Positions 1 through 5,852 of a DNA stretch of 5,852 nt are shown one piece after another. Location: positions 1 to 5,852 of the forward strand of contig CAJXHQ010000220.1 of NCBI GenBank assembly GCA_913054485.1. Reading direction: 5' to 3'. Origin of the DNA: an uncultured Paracoccaceae bacterium. GTDB lineage: Bacteria > Pseudomonadota > Alphaproteobacteria > Rhodobacterales > Rhodobacteraceae. The position numbers and the translations under genes are program-made. The notes below the pieces were generated by a model, which was not told the origin of the DNA, made no database searches, and was given only the letters and a program-made list of their open reading frames with translations. The first letter of the stretch is position 1; each line of letters opens with the position of its first letter.

Positions 1-1
1 G

Positions 2-1189
2 GACCGCCCTGCCGTGCTTTCCGAGGCCGCTCAGGCCAAGGCCGGCGGCTATTTTGCGGATTGGGTGATGCGCAGGGTGCCGGATTTCTTCGGCGACCAG
101 ACCACCGAGGATGTGATCATCCGCACCACGCTGGACCAGCGCATTCAGACCGCCGCCGAAGAAGCGCTGACCTACGTGTTCGAGGAAAAGGTCTCCAAAG
201 GGTCCAAGGCGCAGGCCGCCATCGTGGTGATGAGCGCCGACGGCGCGGTGCGTGCCATGGTGGGCGGGCGTGAAACCCGCGTGTCCGGGGTGTTCAACCG
301 GGCGACCCAGGCGCGGCGGCAGACCGGCTCCTCCTTCAAGCCCTTTGTCTATGCGACCGCGCTGGAGATGGGCCATTCGCCGCTGGATACGGTGGTGGAT
401 GAACCCTATTGCCTCGATGTGCCCGGTTCCGGCCAATGGTGCCCGCGCAACTACACCAATCAGCATTATGGCAGGGTGACCCTGGCTGAGGCGCTGCGCA
501 GCTCGCTGAACATCCCGGCGGTGAAGATCTCCAAGGCGATGGGCCGCGACAAGGTGCGTTTTGTAGCGGGCGAATTTGGCATCCAGAGCGATCTTGCGGA
601 TGGCCCGGCGCTGGCGCTGGGGGCCTCCGAAAGCACCCTCCTGGAAATGACCGGCGCTTATGCGGGCATTCTCAATGGCGGCTCCTCGGTGACGCCCTAC
701 GGGCTGGAGGAGCTGAAGCTGCTGGGCGACGCCGAACCGGTGATCGGGGCCGCGGGCGGCATGGGGGAACGGGTGATCCGGGAAGGCGCGGCGCAGCAGC
801 TGGTCTGGATGATGGAGAAAGTGGTCTCCGAAGGCACCGGCGCGCGCGCGCAGCTGCCGGGGCGGCAGGCGGCGGGTAAGACCGGCACTACCTCTGCTGC
901 GAAAGACGCTTGGTTCATCGGGTTCACCGCTGACTACGTTGCCGGGGTCTGGATGGGATATGACGATAACACGCCGCTGAAAGGCGTGACCGGCGGCGGC
1001 CTGCCGGCCGAGATCTGGCGTGAAGCGATGGTACGTGTCCACGAAGGCACGGACCCTAAGGCGCTGCCGATGCGCCCGCCCGGCCCACCGGCTCCCGCGC
1101 CGCAACCGCCCCGCCGCGCGCCGCCGAAGCTGGGCCAGGACCTCGGCCGCGCCGTTGACAATGTGCTGCGAGAGATCTTCGGCAACTGA
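2..1189 (+). CDS. Class A penicillin-binding protein (PBP1A family), C-terminal transpeptidase part; 5' end outside window
   Basis: Bifunctional peptidoglycan synthase of the inner membrane, facing the periplasm; only the DD-transpeptidase (peptide cross-linking) half is present. The frame is already open at base 2, so the GTG at 14 is internal, and the membrane anchor and GT51 glycosyltransferase domain lie upstream of the window. Numbering from that GTG as residue 1, all three penicillin-binding motifs are visible: SxxK as SSFK at 106-109 (nucleophile Ser106, codon 329-331), SxN as SLN at 164-166, and KTGT at 289-292. The stretch TTLDQRIQTAAEEAL (about 38-52), typical of the glycosyltransferase/transpeptidase junction, lies only about 55 residues before SSFK. 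There is therefore no room for the OB-fold insertion found in E. coli PBP1A, so this is a compact type. Residues 354-371 form a proline-rich tail, followed by a short final segment ending at TGA 1187-1189. Two cysteines (133 and 143) lie close together and could form a disulfide. Family assignment is firm; I give no gene symbol because alphaproteobacterial class A PBPs are named inconsistently. Confidence 0.95.
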   Translation, partial: DRPAVLSEAAQAKAGGYFADWVMRRVPDFFGDQTTEDVIIRTTLDQRIQTAAEEALTYVFEEKVSKGSKAQAAIVVMSADGAVRAMVGGRETRVSGVFNRATQARRQTGSSFKPFVYATALEMGHSPLDTVVDEPYCLDVPGSGQWCPRNYTNQHYGRVTLAEALRSSLNIPAVKISKAMGRDKVRFVAGEFGIQSDLADGPALALGASESTLLEMTGAYAGILNGGSSVTPYGLEELKLLGDAEPVIGAAGGMGERVIREGAAQQLVWMMEKVVSEGTGARAQLPGRQAAGKTGTTSAAKDAWFIGFTADYVAGVWMGYDDNTPLKGVTGGGLPAEIWREAMVRVHEGTDPKALPMRPPGPPAPAPQPPRRAPPKLGQDLGRAVDNVLREIFGN

Positions 1190-1224
1190 GCGCTGGCCTC
1201 TCTCGGTCCTGGCGCGCCCCGGCA

Positions 1225-1255
1225 GAAGCAAAAGGCCTTGCCTTCCGGCAAGGCC
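1225..1255 (-). terminator. Rho-independent terminator of the mlaA-mlaC operon
   Basis: A perfect 9-bp inverted repeat pairs GGCCTTGCC at 1234-1242 with GGCAAGGCC at 1247-1255. Read on the minus strand, the loop is GGAA, which fits the stable GNRA tetraloop class. The stem is followed directly by TTTTGCTTC, an interrupted T-tract. On the plus strand no T-run follows the stem, so the orientation favours ending transcripts that come from mlaC, whose stop codon lies about 100 bases before the stem. The T-tract is short, so efficiency is uncertain. Confidence 0.65.
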
Positions 1256-1259
1256 CACG

Positions 1260-1276
1260 GCGCGCCGCAGGCGCGC
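1260..1276. repeat. Short inverted repeat (7-bp arms, 3-base loop)
   Basis: GCGCGCC at 1260-1266 pairs with GGCGCGC at 1270-1276 around a GCA loop. It lies four bases from the putative terminator stem and has no T-tract on either strand. It may be a 3'-end stabilising structure or simply a product of high GC content. Confidence 0.4.
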
Positions 1277-1297
1277 TGCCATGCCCAACTGTGAGGA

Positions 1298-1315
1298 CGC
1301 CCGCCAGGGCGGGCG
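1298..1315. repeat. Short inverted repeat (7-8 bp arms)
   Basis: CGCCCGCC at 1298-1305 is the exact reverse complement of GGCGGGCG at 1308-1315. In RNA the innermost pair would open, giving a 7-bp all-GC stem with a four-base loop. No T-tract follows on either strand. Confidence 0.4.
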
Positions 1316-1333
1316 GAACAGGCGGGAGCCCCC

Positions 1334-1351
1334 GCGCCCCGCCAGGGGCGC
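1334..1351. repeat. Short inverted repeat just after the mlaC stop
   Basis: GCGCCCC at 1334-1340 pairs with GGGGCGC at 1345-1351 around a four-base loop. On the minus strand it begins six bases after the mlaC stop codon, so the mlaC transcript would form this hairpin right behind the terminating ribosome. No T-run follows. Neighbouring GGCGGG and CCCGCC stretches could form competing folds with it. Confidence 0.45.
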
Positions 1352-1357
1352 AAGGCG

Positions 1358-1948
1358 TCAGCTGGTTTTCTTCAGATCCGCGATCATGGCGTCGATGTCG
1401 CCGCCGCGGCGGTCCAGCATGGCGCCGATTTCGGTGCGTTCTGTCAGAAGCAGGTTCACGCCTTCGATATACATGTTGAAGAACAGATCCTTGCCCGACC
1501 GGTCCGAGACCTGGAAGGTCACCTCAAAGGGCGACTGGCCCTGAAGGTAGGCAACGGTGCTGACCTCATACCATTTCTTCACCTTCTTCACGCCGGTGAC
1601 TTCCAGCCGCCCGCCGATGAATTCGCGGAAACGGCTGCCGTATTTGCGGCTCATGTAGCCCTGGAAGGCCTTGGAGAAGGCTTTCTTCTGGGCTGAGGTC
1701 GCCCGGCGCCCGTCCGCGCCCATGGCGTAGGCCGCAATATAGGAAGTGTCGCTGTAGCGTTTGAAAATCTTCTCAAAGTCACGGAACAGCGCGGCTTCGG
1801 ACTTGCCGGAGCCGATGGCCTTGTTGATGTCGGTGATAAGGCTGTCGATCAGCTTGCTGGCCGATGCTTCGTTCAAAGCCAGCGCTGCGGTCGGCGCGGC
1901 CAGCATTGCGGAGCCGAGGCCAAGGCAAAAAGTTCTGCGGTTCAACAT
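1358..1948 (-). CDS. mlaC: MlaC/Ttg2D-family periplasmic phospholipid-binding protein
   Basis: A 196-residue protein of the MlaC (Tol_Tol_Ttg2) family, slightly shorter than E. coli MlaC. Members are soluble periplasmic carriers that take phospholipid between the outer-membrane MlaA complex and the inner-membrane MlaFEDB transporter. The family pattern is seen in the segments RDFEKIFKRYSDTSYIAAYAMG (split: RDFEKIFKRY at 56-65, IAAYAMG at 71-77), FSKAFQGYMSRKYGSRF (91-107), the charged strand VTGVKKVKKWYEV (117-129), and the C-terminal IEGVNLLLTERTEIGAML (161-178). Residues 1-24 are a signal peptide with NRRTFCLGLG near the start, resembling a twin-arginine (Tat) motif, and a likely cleavage after ALA at 22-24. 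The ATG start immediately follows the mlaA TGA. A GAGGG sequence inside the last mlaA codons sits 7 bases before the ATG and is the likely ribosome-binding site, so translation is probably coupled. Family assignment is strong; direction of lipid flow is inferred from E. coli. Confidence 0.93.
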   Translation of the reverse strand: MLNRRTFCLGLGSAMLAAPTAALALNEASASKLIDSLITDINKAIGSGKSEAALFRDFEKIFKRYSDTSYIAAYAMGADGRRATSAQKKAFSKAFQGYMSRKYGSRFREFIGGRLEVTGVKKVKKWYEVSTVAYLQGQSPFEVTFQVSDRSGKDLFFNMYIEGVNLLLTERTEIGAMLDRRGGDIDAMIADLKKTS

Positions 1949-2710
1949 TCAAAAACCCTCGGTATCAAGTTCAAACGGATCGACTTCGGTGATCGCGCCG
2001 GCCTCGCCCAGCTGGAAGCGGCGGTTCTGCAGGAAGATCTGGCGGGCCTGCGCATAGCTGTCAGCGCTTTCATAGAGAATCGCGTCAATCGTATCCGAAT
2101 AGGTGCCACGATCGCCCATGCGGCGCACGATTTCGGAATAGACACCGATGTTATCGGCCGGATTCTGCCGGGCGAAAGTGATCGGGTTGGTGAAGAAATC
2201 CACCACCACGCCGACCGAATCGCGCGCCGTTGAGGGCCCGTAGAAGGGCAGCTCCACATAGGCGCCTTCCTCCACGCCCCAGACATGCAGGGTTTCGCCG
2301 AAGTCGGTGTCGATATAGGCGATGTTGAAGTCAGAAGACGGATCACCCAGCCCGCCGATCCCGAAGATGGTGTTGACCACAAAACGGGACAGCGCAATGC
2401 CGGACTGCTTTGGTTTGCCTTGCAAAAGCAGGTTCACGGCCTGTCCGGGCATGGAGATATTGACGGCGAAATTGTTGAAGGCCTGCACCAGGTCGGGCGG
2501 CACCACAGATACATAGCCTTTGGAGGCCGGACGGAAGGCATAACGGTCAACGCCACGGTTGAAATTGTGGATCGACCGGTTGGTATTCTCGTGGGGGTCA
2601 AAAATCTCGCCGGCGGCTCTGGATTCAGGAGATTGCGCCGCGCAAGCGGACAGCAGCACTGCAGCGGACAGCAGAAACGGGGCAAAGATTGGTCGCAGAT
2701 GCAATTTCAT
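1949..2710 (-). CDS. mlaA: MlaA/VacJ-family outer-membrane lipoprotein
   Basis: A 253-residue lipoprotein that, in the E. coli model, sits as a ring in the inner leaflet of the outer membrane with a porin partner and removes mislocalised phospholipid from the outer leaflet. Residues 1-22 form a lipoprotein signal peptide ending in the lipobox LSAC, with Cys23 the lipidation site; Ala at +2 fits Lol export to the outer membrane. Conserved MlaA segments follow in order: NRSIHNFNRGVDRYAFRP (44-61), NNFAVNISMPGQAVNLLLQG (79-98), SRFVVNTIFGIGGLGDP (108-124), GETLHVWGVEEGAYVELPFY (138-157), and GPSTARDSVG (158-167). An in-frame GTG at 2749 would add 13 residues ahead of the signal peptide. I chose the ATG at 2710 because it gives a normal lipoprotein signal length, though neither start has a strong Shine-Dalgarno sequence. 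It is the first gene of a pair with mlaC; the mlaFEDB genes are not here. Confidence 0.94.
   Translation of the reverse strand: MKLHLRPIFAPFLLSAAVLLSACAAQSPESRAAGEIFDPHENTNRSIHNFNRGVDRYAFRPASKGYVSVVPPDLVQAFNNFAVNISMPGQAVNLLLQGKPKQSGIALSRFVVNTIFGIGGLGDPSSDFNIAYIDTDFGETLHVWGVEEGAYVELPFYGPSTARDSVGVVVDFFTNPITFARQNPADNIGVYSEIVRRMGDRGTYSDTIDAILYESADSYAQARQIFLQNRRFQLGEAGAITEVDPFELDTEGF
1956..1960 (-). promoter_or_regulatory. Ribosome-binding site of mlaC inside mlaA
   Basis: On the minus strand GAGGG is followed by seven bases (ending with the mlaA stop TGA) and then the mlaC ATG. The site lies within the last mlaA codons, so ribosomes finishing mlaA are placed directly at the mlaC start. This supports translational coupling and fixes the mlaC start. 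Confidence 0.6.
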
Positions 2711-2898
2711 ACGTAGTAATGTCCACTCGGCGGAAAGGTGCGCAATCACTTATTCGCTTTTACGCAGGTTCCCAGTACCAGGTTAGCTTGATCAGATGGA
2801 TGTGGCAGATTTGGAACATTATTGAGGTTAAAAAGTCGTATCCCTGAGTTACAAGGGTGCTCTAACAAAATCAATCAACCCCAGGGTGGGAAGAAATA
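2711..2898. promoter_or_regulatory. Divergent promoter region between mlaAC and the type I secretion operon
   Basis: A 188-base non-coding stretch between two divergently transcribed operons, so both promoters should lie in it unless an upstream leader is involved. By hand count, positions 2741-2880 are about 42% GC, well below the flanking genes and typical of a regulatory region in a GC-rich genome. It contains an exact direct repeat CAGGTT at 2765-2770 and 2779-2784 with a 14-base period, and an AT-rich stretch around 2811-2835. I looked for -35/-10 pairs on both strands and found none close enough to the sigma-70 consensus to assign. Confidence 0.6.
2889..2893 (+). promoter_or_regulatory. 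Ribosome-binding site of the PrtD-type exporter
   Basis: GGAAG followed by five bases (AAATA) and the ATG at 2899. It supports this start over any internal methionine. Confidence 0.55.
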
Positions 2899-4629
2899 AT
2901 GACAGTCAGTACTGCAAAAGGACTGGAAGAATTGCGCCACGCCCGGCGCCAGAGCCGGGGGCTCTATTGGTCGGTAGGGCTGTTCAGTTTCTTTGCCAAT
3001 ATGCTGATGCTGACCGGACCGCTGTACATGATGCAGGTCTATGACCGGGTGCTGGGCAGCCGCTCTGAGGCAACGCTGGTGGCGCTGTCGCTTCTGGTCG
3101 TCTTCCTCTACGGTATGATGGGGCTGCTGGACTATGCCCGCGGCCGTATCATGGCGCGGGCGGGCGCGCGGTTTCAGGCGGTGATGGACCGGCGTGTTTT
3201 CGACGCTATGATTCGCCGGTCTGCGGTGGCGCAGGACGCCAATGCGCAGACAGGTCTCAGCGATCTGGAATCGGTGCAGCGGCTGATTTCCTCGCCGGTG
3301 CTGATGGCGGCATTTGATTTGCCCTGGACGCCTGTCTTTCTGGCGGGGATTGCCCTCTTCCACCCCTGGCTGGGGCTTCTGGCACTCTGCGGCGGGGTGC
3401 TTCTCGTGTCGATCGCGCTGCTGAACCAGGTCTTTTCACGCCGCCCGCAGCAGGAGGCGACGGTGGCCTCGCACCATGCAAATATGATGTCCGAGGAAAT
3501 CCGCAACGAGGCGGAGATCATTCAGGCCATGGGCATGCGCGGCGCCGCCTTCGGACGCTGGCAGAGCGCGCGCGGACAGGCTTTGGACAAGACAATATCT
3601 GCCACCGATGTGGGCGGCAGTTTCACAACGCTGACCAAAACCCTGCGCCTGTTCCTGCAGTCGGCGATGCTGGGGCTTGGCGCCTATCTGGTGCTGCAGG
3701 GCGAAGTGACGCCAGGCGCGATGATTGCCGGCTCGATCCTTCTGGGCCGCGCGCTGGCACCGGTTGAACTGGCCCTGGGCCAATGGGCCATGGTGCAGCG
3801 CGCGATGAAAGGCTGGCGCAGCCTGTCGGACCTGCTGACCAAAGTACCGCCCGAGGAACAGCGCACATCACTGCCGAAACCCGCGGCAAAACTTGAGGTG
3901 CAGGCGCTGACTATTGTGCCGCCCGGCGGGCAGGCGCCGCTGCTGCGCAATGCTTCCTTCCGGCTGGAGCCGGGGCAGGCACTGGGCGTCATCGGCCCCT
4001 CGGGCTCCGGGAAATCCACACTGGCACGCGCACTGACTGGCGTGTGGCGTCCGGCAGCGGGTTCAGTCCGCCTGGACGGGGCGGCGCTGGATCAGTACGA
4101 ACCGGATGTTCTGGGCCAGCACATCGGCTACCTGCCGCAGCGGGTGCAGTTGTTTGAGGGCACTCTGGCGCAGAATATCGCGCGTCTGGCGGGGGAACCG
4201 GATTCGGCCAAGGTGGTTGAGGCCGCCAAGAAGGCCGCCGCGCACGATATGATCGTGGCGCTGCCTGACGGCTATGATACCAAGGTAACTGCCGTGGGCG
4301 GCAAGCTGTCAGGCGGGCAGATGCAGCGCATCGCGCTGGCCCGCGCGCTCTATGATGATCCGGTGATTGTCATCTTGGACGAGCCGAACTCGAACCTCGA
4401 CAATGACGGCTCGGTGGCGCTGAACCGGGCGATCAAGCAGTTGAAGGCCGAAGGCAAAGGCGTGCTGATCATGGCGCACCGCCCGGCTGCCATTCAGGAA
4501 TGCGATCTGCTGCTGGTGGTGGACAAGGGTGCCTGTACCGCCTTTGGACCCAAGGACAAGGTGCTGCGTGAAATGGTGGCCAATCATCAGACCATCCAGA
4601 AGTCCGCCAAAATGGGAGGCGTGCAATGA
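2899..4629 (+). CDS. Type I secretion system permease/ATPase, PrtD/AprD family
   Basis: Inner-membrane ABC exporter that drives one-step secretion of unfolded proteins from cytoplasm to outside together with a HlyD-type adaptor and a TolC-type channel. At 576 residues it is the usual PrtD length; there is no N-terminal C39 peptidase or peptidase-like domain, which sets it apart from HlyB. The transmembrane domain spans about 20-310, with hydrophobic segments near 23-44, 57-77, 134-155, 157-177, 250-268 and 272-292. The nucleotide-binding domain follows from about 331: Walker [10 protein letters not shown] (366-374), Q-loop Gln414 in GYLPQ, signature LSGGQ (470-474), Walker B VIVILDE (489-495) with catalytic Glu495, D-loop SNLD (498-501), and H-loop His527. 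All catalytic residues are intact. DEPNSNLD is characteristic of the PrtD/AprD branch. The X-loop region before the signature reads VTAVGG rather than the common VGExG. The gene overlaps the adaptor gene by four bases. Cargo cannot be told from this protein; RTX-type proteins are the usual substrates. Confidence 0.95.
   Translation: MTVSTAKGLEELRHARRQSRGLYWSVGLFSFFANMLMLTGPLYMMQVYDRVLGSRSEATLVALSLLVVFLYGMMGLLDYARGRIMARAGARFQAVMDRRVFDAMIRRSAVAQDANAQTGLSDLESVQRLISSPVLMAAFDLPWTPVFLAGIALFHPWLGLLALCGGVLLVSIALLNQVFSRRPQQEATVASHHANMMSEEIRNEAEIIQAMGMRGAAFGRWQSARGQALDKTISATDVGGSFTTLTKTLRLFLQSAMLGLGAYLVLQGEVTPGAMIAGSILLGRALAPVELALGQWAMVQRAMKGWRSLSDLLTKVPPEEQRTSLPKPAAKLEVQALTIVPPGGQAPLLRNASFRLEPGQALGVIGPSGSGKSTLARALTGVWRPAAGSVRLDGAALDQYEPDVLGQHIGYLPQRVQLFEGTLAQNIARLAGEPDSAKVVEAAKKAAAHDMIVALPDGYDTKVTAVGGKLSGGQMQRIALARALYDDPVIVILDEPNSNLDNDGSVALNRAIKQLKAEGKGVLIMAHRPAAIQECDLLLVVDKGACTAFGPKDKVLREMVANHQTIQKSAKMGGVQ
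4614..4619 (+). promoter_or_regulatory. Ribosome-binding site of the HlyD-type adaptor
   Basis: GGGAGG lies six bases before the ATG at 4626, inside the last codons of the permease gene. It is the strongest Shine-Dalgarno sequence in the window. It decides the start at the ATGA overlap and suggests coupled, roughly matched synthesis of the two exporter parts. Confidence 0.75.
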
Positions 4630-5852
4630 ACGCTCAGCAGAAATGGTCGGCCCGGCGGCCTATGTTTATCGGCCTGGCGGCGCTTGTGATCCTGATCGGC
4701 GGGTTCGGCACCTGGTCGGTGATGTCGACCATCGCTGGCGCGGTGGTGGCTGGCGGCCGGATCGAGGTGGATCAGAACCGGCAAGTGGTGCAGCATATCG
4801 ACGGCGGCATCGTGGCGGAAATCCTTGTTGAAGAAGGCGATACGGTTGCCGCAGGCGAGCCGCTGATCCGTCTGGATGATACCGTGCTGGCCTCAGAGCT
4901 GACAATTGTCGAGGGTCAGCTGTTCGAACTGGTGGCCCGCCGCGGCCGCTTGGAAGCCGAACGCGACACCACAGATGCCATTACCTTTGATCCCGAACTG
5001 CTGGAAATTGCCGCAGCACGGCCCGAGGTCGCTGATCTGGTGCGCGGTCAGGAGCGGCTGCATCTGGCGCGCCAGGACAGTGTCGCGCGTGAGATCGATC
5101 AGCTGGAGAAACGCCGCAGCCAGATCCGGGATCAGATCCGCGGCATCCTTGCGCAGCAGCAATCCGCCAAGGTTCAGCTGGAGCTGATCGGCGAAGAGCT
5201 GCAGAACCAGCAGTCACTGCTGGACCGCGGGCTGGCGCAGGCTGCCACGGTGCTGAACCTGCGCCGCACCCAGGCCGACCTGGACGGCGGCCTGGGTGAG
5301 CTGATCGCATCGGAAGCCCAGGCCGAGGGTCGTATCACCGAGATTGACATCGAGATCCTGAAACTGGCCACCACACGCCGCGAAGACGCAATCACCCGGT
5401 TGCGCGACCTGCGCTATCAGGAGCTGGAACTGGCCGAACGCCGCCGTTCGCTGATCGAAAAGCTAAGCCGCCTTGATGTGACCTCGCCGGTGTCGGGGAT
5501 CGTCTACGGCATGACCGTGCAGACGCCGCGCTCGGTTATCCGCCCGGCGGATCCGGTGCTTTATGTCGTTCCGCAGGACCGGCCGCTGGTGATTGCCGCG
5601 CAGGTGGATCCGATCCACATCGACCAGATCTATGCCGGGCAGGACGTGACGCTGCGCTTTTCGGCGCTGGATCAGCGGCTGACACCTGAGCTGTTCGGCA
5701 CCGTGCAGCTGGTATCGGCGGACTCCTTTCAGGACGACGCGCGCGGCATCAGCTATTACCGCGCCGAGATCGAGCTGAACGAGGGTGAATTGGCCAAGCT
5801 GCCCGAGGGCGCCGTGCTGATCCCGGGCATGCCGGTGGAAAGTTATATCCGC
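4626..5852 (+). CDS. HlyD/PrtE-family type I secretion periplasmic adaptor; 3' end outside window
   Basis: Membrane-fusion protein that links the ABC exporter to an outer-membrane channel. The ATG overlaps the permease stop as ATGA (4626-4629), and the frame stays open for 409 codons to the window edge. PrtE/HlyD relatives are about 435-440 residues, so roughly 25-30 C-terminal residues are missing. I see a short cytosolic N-terminus, one transmembrane helix (about 12-34), the first half of a biotinyl-lipoyl domain (about 40-86, with [19 protein letters not shown] at 54-72), and a long alpha-helical coiled-coil hairpin rich in Gln, Glu, Arg and Leu (about 88-282). After that come the second lipoyl half ([16 protein letters not shown], 283-298) and the beta-barrel region (about 318 to the edge), including [10 protein letters not shown] close to the family's conserved C-terminal part. 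The GG-I-V-x-x-I-x-V-x-x-G-D pattern is diagnostic for this family. No frameshift or stop interrupts it. Confidence 0.94.
   Translation, partial: MNAQQKWSARRPMFIGLAALVILIGGFGTWSVMSTIAGAVVAGGRIEVDQNRQVVQHIDGGIVAEILVEEGDTVAAGEPLIRLDDTVLASELTIVEGQLFELVARRGRLEAERDTTDAITFDPELLEIAAARPEVADLVRGQERLHLARQDSVAREIDQLEKRRSQIRDQIRGILAQQQSAKVQLELIGEELQNQQSLLDRGLAQAATVLNLRRTQADLDGGLGELIASEAQAEGRITEIDIEILKLATTRREDAITRLRDLRYQELELAERRRSLIEKLSRLDVTSPVSGIVYGMTVQTPRSVIRPADPVLYVVPQDRPLVIAAQVDPIHIDQIYAGQDVTLRFSALDQRLTPELFGTVQLVSADSFQDDARGISYYRAEIELNEGELAKLPEGAVLIPGMPVESYIR

Larger units (their letters stand above)
1190..1357. other. Convergent intergenic region with four tandem hairpins
   Basis: This gene-free gap separates the PBP gene (arriving on +) from mlaC (arriving on -). 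It is very GC-rich and holds four separate perfect inverted repeats of 7-9 bp per arm, each with a 3-4 base loop. They are annotated individually. Reading frames that cross the gap on either strand are shadows without recognisable protein character. The expected role is transcription termination and 3'-end protection for both convergent units. Confidence 0.7.

Noticed and set aside
841..850. (CG)5 run in the PBP gene as a possible Z-DNA or slippage tract
   Set aside because: Only ten bases, and it encodes ordinary Gly-Ala-Arg-Ala codons in a GC-rich gene; too short to call a repeat feature.
934..1353. 139-codon - frame antisense to the PBP C-terminus
   Set aside because: Composition dominated by Arg, Gly, Ala and Pro, no ribosome-binding site, and it lies opposite the conserved KTG-distal part of the PBP.
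1020..1544. 174-codon + frame across the PBP end, the convergent gap and the mlaC 3' end
   Set aside because: Arg/Pro/Ala-rich composition typical of an out-of-frame GC-rich shadow; it overlaps two clear genes and resembles no protein family I know.
2285..2716. 143-codon + frame antisense to mlaA
   Set aside because: Lies opposite conserved MlaA motifs and has no ribosome-binding site or domain signature.
2747..2749. Upstream GTG start for mlaA
   Set aside because: It would put 13 extra residues, including Glu and Trp, ahead of a normal lipoprotein signal peptide, with no ribosome-binding site before it.
2811..2840. Possible + strand promoter starting with TTGGAA
   Set aside because: The hexamer at acceptable spacing does not resemble a -10 element; the nearest TCGTAT is 19 bases away. 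Not enough to assign a promoter.
2719..2847. 42-codon ORF on + in the divergent intergenic region (MSTRRKGAQS... ending KKSYP)
   Set aside because: It has an ATG and a basic, Trp-containing sequence, but no Shine-Dalgarno sequence before it, and it starts among the mlaA leader bases and covers the expected promoters. Most likely chance; ribosome profiling or conservation of the frame would be needed to revive it.
2875..3363. 162-codon - frame antisense to the start of the exporter gene
   Set aside because: His/Gln/Arg-rich shadow produced by codon bias of the real gene; no family features.

Overview
This 5.85-kb window is GC-rich chromosomal DNA whose gene types and protein style point to an alphaproteobacterium, most likely the Rhodobacteraceae (Roseobacter group, Leisingera/Phaeobacter/Ruegeria-like). 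That assignment comes from recognising the protein families, not from a database search. I see no insertion sequence, integrase, CRISPR array, tRNA or rRNA. Base composition is even across the genes, so nothing suggests recent transfer.

Layout. (1) Positions 1-1189, + strand: the C-terminal part of a class A penicillin-binding protein (cell-wall synthase). It enters from the left edge and contains the complete transpeptidase catalytic triad. (2) Positions 1190-1357: a convergent gene-free gap with four perfect short hairpins in a row. One of them is a plausible terminator for the genes arriving from the right. (3) Positions 1358-2710, - strand: a tight two-gene operon, mlaA then mlaC, encoding an outer-membrane lipoprotein and a periplasmic lipid carrier of the Mla phospholipid-trafficking pathway. 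The mlaA stop codon directly abuts the mlaC start codon. (4) Positions 2711-2898: a relatively AT-rich divergent intergenic region that must hold promoters for both directions. (5) Positions 2899-5852, + strand: a two-gene type I secretion operon. It encodes a PrtD-type ABC permease/ATPase and, overlapping it by ATGA, a HlyD-type periplasmic adaptor that runs off the right edge about 25-30 residues short of its expected end.

How the genes fit together. All three units serve the cell envelope. The PBP cross-links peptidoglycan. MlaA and MlaC move mislocalised phospholipid from the outer membrane back towards an inner-membrane MlaFEDB complex, which is not in this window. The PrtD/HlyD pair would form the inner-membrane and periplasmic parts of a one-step exporter that also needs a TolC-like outer-membrane channel and a secreted substrate, neither of which is visible here.

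I found no convincing undescribed system. The points most worth a second look are the twin-arginine-like signal peptide on MlaC, the hairpin cluster in the convergent gap, the divergent mla/type I secretion control region, and the altered X-loop of the ABC exporter.
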